A stretch of DNA of 35,870 nt from DATKCJ01 sp035513275 (GTDB taxonomy: Bacteria > Verrucomicrobiota > Verrucomicrobiia > Opitutales > Opitutaceae). A program made the translations under genes and the position numbers. This document shows, one piece after another, positions 26,210 to 34,928 of this stretch (positions are counted from its first letter, which is position 1; every line of letters starts with the position of its first letter). The notes beneath the pieces were generated by a model, which was given only the letters and a program-made list of their open reading frames with translations, did no database searches and was not told the origin of the DNA. The DNA lies in assembly GCA_035513275.1 (NCBI GenBank), contig DATKCJ010000308.1:1-35870 (forward strand), in the 5' to 3' direction.

Positions 26210-26491
26210 CAGAGTGGCCGAGATTGCGGGAGTATTCTCGAAGCGGCGAATTCTTCCCAAGTCATCCCGCTGGGGCGAGTCGTGTCACGGTTGGTGGGCG
26301 GGGAGGAGGGTTGGGAGGTTGGCGCGGCGTGCACGAGTCTAGGGAGGGGTGGGGAGCGAACGCTCTCAAAATGGTTGTCACCCCGTTGAATCTGCGGCCA
26401 GGCATCCGGGGAGAAACGCCTCGGTGAAATGATTGAACCGGCCGACCGACTAGTGTTGCGCAGCCGGGTCGTCCCCATGCGGCATCGAGGA
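26210..26491. other. Intergenic region, 282 bases
   Basis: No gene is supported. On the minus strand it should hold the promoter of the sulfatase-MFS-PQQ/SGNH series. A weak TTGGGA/AATACT pair about 30 to 60 bases before the sulfatase start is the only candidate I see. Confidence 0.4.
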
Positions 26492-28000
26492 TTAATTGGC
26501 TGGACGCAGCCTGAGGGTGAGAAGCGATTCGGGCGGTGCCGAGAGCGTGAGCGCACTGCCGGCGGCTGCGGACACTTCGGCGCAGTCGCGTGAGGCGTCT
26601 GTGACGTAGAGTTGATCGATTCGATAGGATTCCGATCCGGCGAACGAGACTCTGAGGTCGGTTGCAACTGCGGCTCGGTTGAGAACGACCAGCACCACTT
26701 GCTTTGAAACAGGTTCCAGAAAACCTGCGGCGAGCACGTCCTTTGTGGCTCCTTTCAACTCGACCCGCACCATCCCGGGTCGGATGAACCGGAAGTATTG
26801 CATCGCGAGATAGGATTTCTTTGTCGGGCCCTCGGTCGTCGACAGTGCATGAGTGGAGGGCTCGTCCTCGGCGATCTGCCACGGTGCGATAAGGGAGGCG
26901 TTGCCCGTCGTGAGCGACGTCATCATCATCACACCGATTTGATTCAATGCCGCGGGCCATTCGTGACTGCCCGTGCCTCCCTCGGTCATCCAGACTGGTT
27001 TCTGATACTTCTCGCTGAATTGGGCGAATGCCGCAGGCGACTCGGGACGACTGTCCATTCGAACCCCGTCCACGTAGCCATGCGAAGCCAAGGCGTCGAT
27101 CAACTGCTCGCCTTCCGGTTGGGAGAAGATTGCGTCGAGATACTTCCGGTTATCCTCCGCCGCGTGGGTCATGTGTTCCGGGCCGAAGATCCGCGGCTTC
27201 TCGACATTCTCGTGGCGGAACATCCAGTCGATGACACGGAGGAGTTCGGCATACTCGGCCGGGGTGTAGACGCACGACTCATACCACTGCGAGAACCTTG
27301 GCTCGTTTTGCGGGCTGAGCCCGTGCAGCGTGATTCCCTTTTCGTGGAAGAATCGCGTCCACTCCACGAGTAGCTTCGCAAAGTGAAGGTATCGATCGTG
27401 CCTAAGCTTGTTCATTCCGATCATGCTGAACTCGCTTCCGTCGGCGTCGTCCGGCAGCGGTGCACTCCAGAGGCCGAGTTTGCGGGGATCCCTGAAGTCG
27501 AGGCCACGATTCTGGCGTGTCGTGCTTCCGTTGCCGATCGCGCGGTTGACCTTCATCCACTTCGGGGGGCTCCAAACCGAGGCGATGATCTTCAGCTTGC
27601 CGCCGGACCGCTCGTGAAGGCGCGCCGCGTTGTCGACAAACACGCCGCCGCGCCCGTCGGTTTGCGACAAGTCAAAGTCGCGAAAGGAGATGTCCGCCCA
27701 ATTCTCCTTCTCGATCGGTGCGCTTCCGTTCCAAAGGTCGATGCGCAGCACGCTCGCTCCGAGTTCCTCGAGATAGAACTTCTGGAACGACTCCTGTTGA
27801 TAATACTCCGCCATCCGCGGCACCCAACTGATCAAGCAGGTGCCAAATCCCTCGATCGTCTGGTGACGCACTGCTGGGTCCAGTGTCAGATTGGCTTCGG
27901 ATGCAGCCGAGGCGCAGGAAAAGAATGCGAGCGCCCCGAGCGCAAAGTGCCGGGTCGAAAGTTTCTGTCGCGCGACGCTGGCAAGTCCGGGGTCTTTCAT
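26492..28000 (-). CDS. Secreted GH30 glycosidase, catalytic residues intact
   Basis: From this ATG the protein has 502 residues with a signal peptide (RHFALGALAFFSCASAASEA). An ATG six codons upstream is an alternative start. The domain begins HQTIEGFGTCLISW, typical of GH30. The acid/base motif SPQNEP (Glu233) and the nucleophile motif VWMTEGG (Glu340) are both present, and SVWSPPKWMKVN also matches the family. A C-terminal beta-domain (VLVVLNRAAVATDLRVSF) completes the usual GH30 architecture. GH30 members include glucosylceramidases, xylanases, fucosidases and beta-1,6-glucanases, so the linkage cut here is open. It follows the FGE-sulfatase pair on the same strand by 179 bases that contain an inverted repeat. 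Confidence 0.92.
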   Translation of the reverse strand: MKDPGLASVARQKLSTRHFALGALAFFSCASAASEANLTLDPAVRHQTIEGFGTCLISWVPRMAEYYQQESFQKFYLEELGASVLRIDLWNGSAPIEKENWADISFRDFDLSQTDGRGGVFVDNAARLHERSGGKLKIIASVWSPPKWMKVNRAIGNGSTTRQNRGLDFRDPRKLGLWSAPLPDDADGSEFSMIGMNKLRHDRYLHFAKLLVEWTRFFHEKGITLHGLSPQNEPRFSQWYESCVYTPAEYAELLRVIDWMFRHENVEKPRIFGPEHMTHAAEDNRKYLDAIFSQPEGEQLIDALASHGYVDGVRMDSRPESPAAFAQFSEKYQKPVWMTEGGTGSHEWPAALNQIGVMMMTSLTTGNASLIAPWQIAEDEPSTHALSTTEGPTKKSYLAMQYFRFIRPGMVRVELKGATKDVLAAGFLEPVSKQVVLVVLNRAAVATDLRVSFAGSESYRIDQLYVTDASRDCAEVSAAAGSALTLSAPPESLLTLRLRPAN

Positions 28001-28022
28001 GGCGGGGTGAACGATCATCGCG

Positions 28023-28051
28023 TTGGACCTGCAGTCCCGAAAGAGGTCCAA
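28023..28051. promoter_or_regulatory. Inverted repeat upstream of the GH30 gene
   Basis: TTGGACCT and AGGTCCAA are perfect 8-base complements separated by 13 bases, with the near edge 22 bases before the GH30 ATG. The layout fits two half-sites of a dimeric regulator, or a leader hairpin. It differs from the candidate LacI-type operator at 8533-8548. Confidence 0.4.
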
Positions 28052-28179
28052 GGCGAGGCGTTCGTTACCTGACGAGACCGGGCAATTGAAGGGCCGACCT
28101 CAACGGCTGTTCAAGTCATCTCGATGAATGGGCATCCTCAAGTTTGGTGCTGCGCGAATACCGGCGCCGCAACGTCGAC

Positions 28180-29604
28180 TCATCGTGAATCCGCAGGCGG
28201 ATCGCGTGGGGCCCAATCCGCGGACTCCTCGCGTGCGTTCGTGAGGTAGGCTTCAATCTTCGCTATGATGTCGGGGTGTCGCGCCGAGACGTCCGTCGTC
28301 TCGCCGGGGTCCGACTGCAAGTCGAAGAGGGCGAGGGGCGCGGCGAGGCGCTTTTCACGAATGGCCTTCCACCGGCCCGCGCAGAGCACGGCCTGGCTGA
28401 ATCCCTGTTCGTGAAATTCCCAGTAGTGGAACTCCGTCTGCTGCTGTTCTTGCGAATGCCCACGTAGCGTTGGGGCGAAGCTGAGCGAATCCAGGCCGGC
28501 TGGTGCGGCGATGCCGGCGAGCTCCGCCGCGGTTGCGAACCAGTCGCCCAAATAGGCCACATGCCCGCTCGTTTCTCCGGACGCGACTGTGCCTGGCCAC
28601 CATGCGATCGCGGGAACACGGATGCCTCCTTCAGTCAGGCTGCGCTTGATTCCGCGAAAGGGTCCCGAGGGTGCGAACCGGGCAATTTCGTGATTCGCTT
28701 CGTTGTGAGGACCGTTGTCGCTGGTGAAAACCACGAGTGTGTTTTCCGCGATACCCAGCAGCGTGAGATGATCGAGCAGCCGGCCAACGTATCCGTCCAG
28801 CCGGGTGATCATCGCGGCTTGCCCCTTGTCCGGATCGGGCCAGTCCTCCCTGGCGTAAGGTCCGAAATCGGGGACCTGGGCACCGTTTCCCAGGTCTCGG
28901 GTGCGCTCGTTGTTGGCGTGCGGGATGACCGGGCACCACAGCAGGAAGAATGGTTTATCCTGGTTCTGCGCGACGAATCGCAACGCCTCCTCTGCGATGA
29001 GATCGTCGGCAAAGATCACGGGATCGGTTGCGTATCCGGCGCCTTCCGAACCGACGGGATGGATCTGGTTGGGCACGACGATCTTCTCTTCGTTGCGCCA
29101 GAGGAAGTCGGGGAAGTGATTGTGCGCGTGGCGCTGATTGAGGTAGCCAAAAAAGTAATCAAAGCCGTGCTTCCCCGGTAGGCCACTCTCGGCTCCACCC
29201 ACATCGCCCAGTCCCCACTTGCCGATGAGCGCCGTCGCGTAGCCGGCGGATTGCAGCAGTCGTGAGAATGTGAGATCCGAATCGCGCAGAGCTTGCGCAG
29301 AAGGATTGCCCGCGGGGGCGTTGCCGCGCACGCGCGTGCGACCTTGATGTCTGCCGGTCATGAGCACGCTGCGGGAAGGGGCGCAGACGGTGGCACCCGC
29401 ATAGAACTGGGTGAAACGCAGGCCTTCCTTCGACATGCGATCCAGCCGCGGTGTCTGGATCACTTTCTGGCCATAGCAGCCGAGATCGCCGTAACCAAGA
29501 TCGTCGGCGAGAATCACGATCAAGTTGGGTCGGGTTGGGTTCGGGCTGGCGTGAACTTCTACGACAGCCAGCCAGATGAGCAGCAATTGAAACAGTCGCT
29601 TCAT
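28180..29604 (-). CDS. Exported type I sulfatase coupled to FGE
   Basis: The ATG at 29604 gives 474 residues with a signal peptide (RLFQLLLIWLAVVEVHAS). The metal site PNLIVILADDLGYGDLGCYG and formylglycine motif CAPSR (Cys74) are intact, followed by MTGRHQGRTRVRGN, GKWGLGD and VVFTSDNGPHNE. The reading frame stays open far upstream, but that part is an out-of-frame shadow of the FGE gene. The start codon overlaps the FGE stop as ATGA, so the two are translationally coupled. No Shine-Dalgarno is visible, which fits re-initiation. This enzyme is the most probable client of the adjacent exported FGE. It resembles arylsulfatase A and galactosamine-6-sulfatase-type enzymes; the real substrate is unknown. 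Confidence 0.95.
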   Translation of the reverse strand: MKRLFQLLLIWLAVVEVHASPNPTRPNLIVILADDLGYGDLGCYGQKVIQTPRLDRMSKEGLRFTQFYAGATVCAPSRSVLMTGRHQGRTRVRGNAPAGNPSAQALRDSDLTFSRLLQSAGYATALIGKWGLGDVGGAESGLPGKHGFDYFFGYLNQRHAHNHFPDFLWRNEEKIVVPNQIHPVGSEGAGYATDPVIFADDLIAEEALRFVAQNQDKPFFLLWCPVIPHANNERTRDLGNGAQVPDFGPYAREDWPDPDKGQAAMITRLDGYVGRLLDHLTLLGIAENTLVVFTSDNGPHNEANHEIARFAPSGPFRGIKRSLTEGGIRVPAIAWWPGTVASGETSGHVAYLGDWFATAAELAGIAAPAGLDSLSFAPTLRGHSQEQQQTEFHYWEFHEQGFSQAVLCAGRWKAIREKRLAAPLALFDLQSDPGETTDVSARHPDIIAKIEAYLTNAREESADWAPRDPPADSR

Positions 29605-30689
29605 GGGGTTTGGAAAATCGAGTGACCATCGTGAGCATCGCGCACACAACGAAAACCGAGATGACTGCTGCCGGTGTCGGGCGATCCCTTGCCGCGGGAG
29701 CCAAGCATGTAGCGTGTGCAATACTGGTCCGTGCAAAGAAAGGAACCGCCCCGCTGAACGCGCTTCGCGACTCCGGGCTCGTTGGGATCGAAACTGTCGT
29801 GTTGGTCGGGACCCGTTGGATTGTTCACCGCGCCATTGGCGATGGCCCGGCGCACTGCATACGCATCGGGTCGATACCAGTCGCTGCACCACTCCCAAAC
29901 GTTGCCCGCCATGTCGAAAAGTCCGAAGGGATTGGCAGGATAACTTCCGACGGGCGCGGTGCCCGCGTGGCCGTCGGCGGCAGTGTCGTGATGTGGGAAC
30001 TCGCCCTGCCAGATGTTCGCCATCCAACGGCCTTCTGGTTGCAGCTCGTTGCCCCACGCATAGCGCCGCCCATCGACACCGCCGCGCGATGCGAATTCCC
30101 ACTCCGCTTCCGTAGGCAGCCGTTTGCCTGCCCAGCGAGCGTAGGACTCGGCATCTTCGTAGGCGACGTGCACGACGGGGTGGTGCTCCCTTCCCTTGAT
30201 CGTGCTTCGCGGGCCCTCGGGATGGCGCCAATCCGCGTCCGGCATGTAGCTCCACCAGTGCAGCGGATTGTCCAGAGGCACGGCTGCGGCGGGTGGCGTG
30301 AACACCGCGGAGCCGGGCACGAGAAATTCCGCAGGCACTCCGGGAAAATCCTCGGCGCTCGGCTTGCGCTCGGCGACCGTCACGTAGCCGGTCGCATCCA
30401 CGAACCGCTCGAACTGCTCGTTCGTGACTTCGGTGGCGTCGATCCAAAAGCCATCCACGCGCACAGTGTGTATCGGCCGCGCATCGGGCATCGGATCGGG
30501 CCCGCCGCAAAGCTCTCCGGTTGGATCGGTGGTCCCCATTTGAAACTCGCCGCCGGGAATCCACACCATTCCGTTATCCGGCGGAGTACCGGGCTCAGGC
30601 GGTGCATCTCCACCGGAGAGCTGCGATGCGGGCAACACTCCGCACGATAAGAGTAGGGCGGATATCGCGAGGGTAAGTGTCCTTTGCAT
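29601..30689 (-). CDS. Exported formylglycine-generating enzyme (sulfatase activator)
   Basis: The protein has 362 residues. It starts with a lipoprotein-type signal (ISALLLSC, Cys16), so it should be exported and probably lipid-anchored. The FGE-sulfatase domain is complete: MVWIPGGEFQMG, DATEVTNEQFERFV, PVVHVAYEDAESYARWAGKRLPTEAEWEFA, GLFDMAGNVWEWC and RVQRGGSFLCTDQYCTRY. The last motif carries the Cys pair (Cys319, Cys324) in the same CxxxxC spacing as the copper-binding active-site cysteines of human SUMF1. True FGE activity, and not just a family-fold homologue, is therefore likely. It converts the Cys of CxPSR motifs to formylglycine. The ATGA overlap with the following sulfatase indicates coupled synthesis. 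Confidence 0.93.
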   Translation of the reverse strand: MQRTLTLAISALLLSCGVLPASQLSGGDAPPEPGTPPDNGMVWIPGGEFQMGTTDPTGELCGGPDPMPDARPIHTVRVDGFWIDATEVTNEQFERFVDATGYVTVAERKPSAEDFPGVPAEFLVPGSAVFTPPAAAVPLDNPLHWWSYMPDADWRHPEGPRSTIKGREHHPVVHVAYEDAESYARWAGKRLPTEAEWEFASRGGVDGRRYAWGNELQPEGRWMANIWQGEFPHHDTAADGHAGTAPVGSYPANPFGLFDMAGNVWEWCSDWYRPDAYAVRRAIANGAVNNPTGPDQHDSFDPNEPGVAKRVQRGGSFLCTDQYCTRYMLGSRGKGSPDTGSSHLGFRCVRDAHDGHSIFQTP

Positions 30690-30953
30690 CGAGACGCTTC
30701 AACAATGCACGCTCGACGCGCACAAGACAACCGTCGAAGGGATCAATGCGAAACCTGGATGCGCGCGACGATCCCGGGAGACCTCTTTCGCGACTTCGAG
30801 CAAGCGGCGACGCGACACTTGACGGAGGTTGGTTACATCTCGCTTCGCTCCCGCGCTGCGTTCGCCTCATGCCCACCATAAGTTCGTGAGCAGAGTGGGG
30901 TGGGCGGCGCAATCGTGCTTTTCCTGTCGACTGGAATTGGCAGACTCTCGGGG
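30690..30953. other. Divergent promoter region, 264 bases
   Basis: Both the FGE gene (leftward) and the GH-A glycosidase gene (rightward) start from here. No consensus promoter stands out. On the minus strand, 30761-30780 reads CTCCCGGGATCGTCGCGCGC, which weakly resembles the block shared by the receptor and giant-protein leaders. Confidence 0.4.
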
Positions 30954-33900
30954 ATGCCCCGTCGTCTTTTCAGTTGTCTGGTGGTTTCACTCAGTTGGGT
31001 GGCGTTTGCGGAAGCGCAGATGGAGCCTTTTCAGATGCCGTGGAACGATGCCTCGCCCGGCATCACAAATCTGCAGGATTGGCAGACGCCGATCACGACT
31101 GGCAGCGAGTGGGTCAGGGTCACCACTGACGGCCAATACGAAGTCGAGGGCGAACGGATCCGGTTTCTTGGCGTCAATGTCGGTGCCGCCTCCGCGATGC
31201 CGACCCACGCGCGCGCGGACGCGCATTCGGCGCGGCTCGCACGCTTCGGATTCAATTCCGTGCGCTTCCACCACCTCGAGGCACCTTGGGACAAGCAAAA
31301 CGTGCTGATCGACTACGAATCCGGCACATCGCGCGACCTCTCCGCCGCGCGACTTGAGCGGCTGCACTACTTCATCGCGCAACTCGCGAGCCGCGGCATC
31401 TACACGAACTTGAATCTTCTCGTCTCGCGGGAATTTCAGGCGATGGACGGACTCGGCCCGGAAATCGCGCAGATGGGTTGGAAGGACCAGCACATTCTCG
31501 GATTCTTCAACAGCGCCGCGCTCGACCTGCACAAGGAGTACGCCACGAAGCTGCTGACCGCGCCGAATCCGCACCGGGGCAACATTCCTCTCGGCCTTGA
31601 TCCCGCGGTGGCGTTTGTCGAGATCATGAATGAAAACGGCATGCTTCAGAAGTGGCACGAGGGAGTTCTCGACTCGATGCCTGCTGTTTATCGCGGCCAG
31701 TTGCAGACGCGCTGGAACGAGTCGCTCGCCGCGCGCTACGCGAGCACGACCGTTCTGCTCGCAGGCTGGGGCGCGGTCGACGAGCCGCTCGGCCCGAACA
31801 TGCTCGCAAACGGCACTTTCGCTGCGGGAGCGGCAAACTGGAACACCGAACAGCACGCCGGCGCCGCGGCCACGTTCACCGGCACGAACGAGTTCAACGG
31901 CTCGCCGTCACTCAAGGTCACTGTCACCACCGCAGGCACCGCCAGCTGGCACATCCAGGTCAACCAATCCGCGCTCAACCTCGCGGCCGGCGGCTACTAC
32001 ACGATCAGCTTCTGGGCGAAGGCCAGTGGCGCGATCCCGCTCAGTGCCGCCCTCTCCCGCGCCTATGGCGACTACGGCGCGATCGGTGGGAACATCAGCG
32101 TCACGCTCGGGACCGCGTGGCAGCAATACACCGTCGCATTTCAGAACGGCACCGCCGAGTCGAACGCGCGCATCAACTTCGGCGGATTCGGCGACCGCCT
32201 CTGCACCGTCTGGCTCGCGGACGTGCGTGTGCAGCCCGGCGGCACGATCGGCGGACTGCCCGACGGCGTGACGCTCGAGGCGGCAAATGTTCCCAGTCTC
32301 CTGCGCAGCGGCAGCGGCGCCGCTTACACGCTCGGCCAGAGGCAGGACTGGATCCGTTTCCTCCTCGATCTCGAGACGGCCTATTGGAACGAGATGAACC
32401 AACACCTGAAGACGACACTCCAGTATCCTGGCATCGTCTGGGGCACGATCATCTCCAACAGCCCGCCGAACACACAGGCCGGACTCGACGCGATCGACTC
32501 GCACTCCTACTGGCAGCACCCGATCTTCGCGCCGGGCATGGATTGGGACCCCGTCAACTGGACGGTCCAAAACATCGCGATGACCAACGACGCCAACGGC
32601 GGCACGCTCGGCGGCATCGCGCGCCAGCGCGTGAAAGGCAGGCCGCACAACGTCACCGAATACCAGCATTCGTCGCCCAACTCCTACGTGGCCGAGAGCC
32701 CGCTGCTCATCTCGGCCTACGGCGCGCTGCAGGATTGGGATGGGTTGTGGATGTTCGCCTACGAGACGACCGAGGCGGAGCATGTCACGGGATACTTCGA
32801 TCAAGGAGGGCACCCCGGCCGGATGGCGAACAACCTGCTCGCGGCGTCGATCTTCAGGCGCGGCGACGTGGCCGCTGCGACAAACGAGATCACGATGGCA
32901 TTCTCACAGGAGCGCGAGGTCGAGGTGGCGACATCGGCCGGCGGTGCGTGGAGCGTGGCCGATGGTTCGCATCTCGGTGTGCCCGCGAAACTCTCACTTG
33001 TGAGCCGGCTGAGTCTCGACATCGGCGCTAACCCCGGCGGCCTCACCACGCCGCCTACTGCGCCCACCGGCACCGCAATCGCATCCGACACGGGTGAGTT
33101 GCTTTGGGACAACTCGCAAGCAGGGAAGGGCGTCGTCACAATCGACACGGCACGCACGAAGGCAGTCGTTGGATTCACGAACGGTCGCAACTGGAACCTC
33201 GATGGCGTGCGGATCGCGCCGGGCGCGACGAGCTTGGACTGGTCGACAGTCAGCATCACGATGCTCGAGGGTGGATCGTTTGGCGGCGGAGCCGGCGGGC
33301 GCGGCTTGATCGTCGCCACCGGCACGATCGAGAACACCGGCCAGATATGGAAGGACACGTCGCATACATCGGTCGGCGCAAATTGGGGAAGCGCGCCGAC
33401 ATTGATCGAAGTCGTGCCGGCGTCGATCACGCTGCCCGTGTCCGTGAATCGCGTGTCGGCGTGGACGCTCAATGCGAGCGGCCAACGGATCGCGCCGCTC
33501 GCAGTCGCAAGCGACGGAGGCCAGGCCCAGATCATCCTCGGCGGCGGCGCCGCGACACTTTGGTATGAATTCGAGATCGCGGCGCTCACGCCGCCTGTGG
33601 TGAGCACGCAGCCGCCGAGCCACTCGATCGCGGTCAACGGAAGCGTCGAGTTTTCGGTCGCTGCCTCCGGAGACCCGCAGCCCACCGTTCAGTGGCAGCG
33701 CTCCACCGATGGCGGCACCACTTGGAACGATTTCGCCGATGGTGGCGTGTTCGCTGGCGCGACCACGGACACGCTGCGTGTGATCGGCGCCGCGGTGTCG
33801 ATGAACGGGCACAGGTTCCGCGCGGTTGTTACGAACAGCGAAGGCTCGGCCACGAGCAACGCAGGCGTGCTCAACGTCGCGGCGACAGCCGGCCCGCGGC

Positions 33901-34667
33901 TCATCAACCTCTCGGCACGCGCCTCGGCCGGCGCGGGGGACAACACGCTCGTCCTCGGCTTCTACATTGCGGGCACAGGATCGAAAACGCTCTTGATCCG
34001 CGCCGTCGGTCCCGAACTTGCGTTGCCTCCCTACAATCTTACCGGAGTGGTGGCTGATCCCTCGCTCACGGTTTACTCGGGTTCGACACCGATCGCGTCG
34101 AACAACGATTGGAACGCGGCGGACGCGGGCATCTTCGCCGCGGTGGGCGCGTTCTCGCTCACGCCCGCGAGCAAGGACGCCGCACTCACCCTCACATTGC
34201 TGCCCGGAGGCTACACCGTCCACTTGGTGAATCCCGGTCCGGTGGGCGAGGGCGTGATCGAGGTCTATGATATTTCGCGCGACCTCGGCACCCGGCTGGT
34301 GAATCTCTCGTGCCGTTTTCAGCTGAACCCAGGTCAGAACCTCATCGTCGGCACCGCGCTCATCGGCGGCGACGTGCCGGTGCTCGTGCGCAACGTAGGC
34401 CCCGGACTCGACCCGCACGTGCCACTCGCCCTCGTCGTGCCCGATCCTGAAATGCGCATCTTCACGGGAAGCGCCCAGATCAACCAGAACGACGACTGGG
34501 AGATCGCCACGCGCGCCTACTTCCTGCCCACCGGCGCCTTCGACCTGCCCGACGGCAGCAAGGATGCCGCACTGCGCATGGTGCTTCCACCCGGCGGCCA
34601 CACCGTGCACGCCACCGGCAAAGGCACCGGCGGCGTCGCGCTCGTGGAGCTCTACGAATCGCCGTAG
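30954..34667 (+). CDS. Multidomain clan GH-A glycosidase with inserted CBM
   Basis: The ATG at 30954 gives 1237 residues with a signal peptide (LFSCLVVSLSWVAFAEAQ). A GH5-like barrel carries the acid/base motif EIMNENG (Glu227) and, much later, the probable nucleophile NVTEYQ (Glu569). Between them, at about 281-430, sits a CBM4/9-type domain (NMLANGTFAAGAANW ... YYTISFWAKASG). An Ig-like domain follows at about 880-976 (PPSHSIAVNGSVEFSVAASG). Two tandem C-terminal modules begin RLINLSARASAG (about 983) and TRLVNLSCRFQL (about 1113); each contains a VGP motif, an NxDW motif and SKDAAL. The enzyme is probably secreted or surface-held. It could belong to a GH family near GH5; substrate is unknown. 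Confidence 0.85.
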   Translation: MPRRLFSCLVVSLSWVAFAEAQMEPFQMPWNDASPGITNLQDWQTPITTGSEWVRVTTDGQYEVEGERIRFLGVNVGAASAMPTHARADAHSARLARFGFNSVRFHHLEAPWDKQNVLIDYESGTSRDLSAARLERLHYFIAQLASRGIYTNLNLLVSREFQAMDGLGPEIAQMGWKDQHILGFFNSAALDLHKEYATKLLTAPNPHRGNIPLGLDPAVAFVEIMNENGMLQKWHEGVLDSMPAVYRGQLQTRWNESLAARYASTTVLLAGWGAVDEPLGPNMLANGTFAAGAANWNTEQHAGAAATFTGTNEFNGSPSLKVTVTTAGTASWHIQVNQSALNLAAGGYYTISFWAKASGAIPLSAALSRAYGDYGAIGGNISVTLGTAWQQYTVAFQNGTAESNARINFGGFGDRLCTVWLADVRVQPGGTIGGLPDGVTLEAANVPSLLRSGSGAAYTLGQRQDWIRFLLDLETAYWNEMNQHLKTTLQYPGIVWGTIISNSPPNTQAGLDAIDSHSYWQHPIFAPGMDWDPVNWTVQNIAMTNDANGGTLGGIARQRVKGRPHNVTEYQHSSPNSYVAESPLLISAYGALQDWDGLWMFAYETTEAEHVTGYFDQGGHPGRMANNLLAASIFRRGDVAAATNEITMAFSQEREVEVATSAGGAWSVADGSHLGVPAKLSLVSRLSLDIGANPGGLTTPPTAPTGTAIASDTGELLWDNSQAGKGVVTIDTARTKAVVGFTNGRNWNLDGVRIAPGATSLDWSTVSITMLEGGSFGGGAGGRGLIVATGTIENTGQIWKDTSHTSVGANWGSAPTLIEVVPASITLPVSVNRVSAWTLNASGQRIAPLAVASDGGQAQIILGGGAATLWYEFEIAALTPPVVSTQPPSHSIAVNGSVEFSVAASGDPQPTVQWQRSTDGGTTWNDFADGGVFAGATTDTLRVIGAAVSMNGHRFRAVVTNSEGSATSNAGVLNVAATAGPRLINLSARASAGAGDNTLVLGFYIAGTGSKTLLIRAVGPELALPPYNLTGVVADPSLTVYSGSTPIASNNDWNAADAGIFAAVGAFSLTPASKDAALTLTLLPGGYTVHLVNPGPVGEGVIEVYDISRDLGTRLVNLSCRFQLNPGQNLIVGTALIGGDVPVLVRNVGPGLDPHVPLALVVPDPEMRIFTGSAQINQNDDWEIATRAYFLPTGAFDLPDGSKDAALRMVLPPGGHTVHATGKGTGGVALVELYESP

Positions 34668-34697
34668 GAAATCGCCGCCTAAGCGCGGCGATTTCCT
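34666..34697 (+). terminator. Strong hairpin terminator overlapping the stop codon
   Basis: Arms AGGAAATCGCCGC and GCGGCGATTTCCT are perfect 13-base complements around a six-base loop. The first arm starts inside the TAG stop codon of the glycosidase gene. No T-run follows, so termination may need help, or the hairpin may protect the 3' end. Confidence 0.6.
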
Positions 34698-34799
34698 GAC
34701 CTAGATCAATTCGGAAACTTGAAGGGCGAGACGGCCCGGAAGGCGAAGGATTGGGTGGCCACAAAAGACGCGGAAGTTGGCACTAGTTCCAGCGCGGCG

Positions 34800-34868
34800 G
34801 CTGTGCACGCCATCGGCACAGGTAGCGGCAGCGGCCTCACCATCGAGGGGATCTACGAATCGCCGTAA
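34800..34868 (+). pseudogene. Decayed copy of the glycosidase C-terminus
   Basis: In frame this reads AVHAIGTGSGSGLTIEGIYESP and stop. The neighbouring gene ends TVHATGKGTGGVALVELYESP and stop. A 16-base run (TCTACGAATCGCCGTA) is identical at 34651-34666 and 34852-34867. The frame stays open upstream to about 34700, but with only faint similarity to the module and no start codon. It is best read as the remnant of another C-terminal module left by duplication or recombination. Confidence 0.6.
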
Positions 34869-34928
34869 GAACTGTAGTGGACTTCGCGCCGAGCATACGC
34901 AAATTGCATTCAGACGGCTGCGACCCCT

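Noticed and set aside
29605..30564. Apparent 320-residue N-terminal extension of the sulfatase
   Set aside because: It is an out-of-frame reading of the FGE gene, rich in Arg, with no domain. The sulfatase has its own signal peptide at 29604 and an ATGA overlap with FGE.
24647..30689. Toxin-antitoxin, phage-defence or mobile-element genes
   Set aside because: I looked for transposase, integrase, nuclease or toxin signatures in all plausible reading frames of the window and saw none. All recognisable genes here are carbohydrate or sulfatase related.
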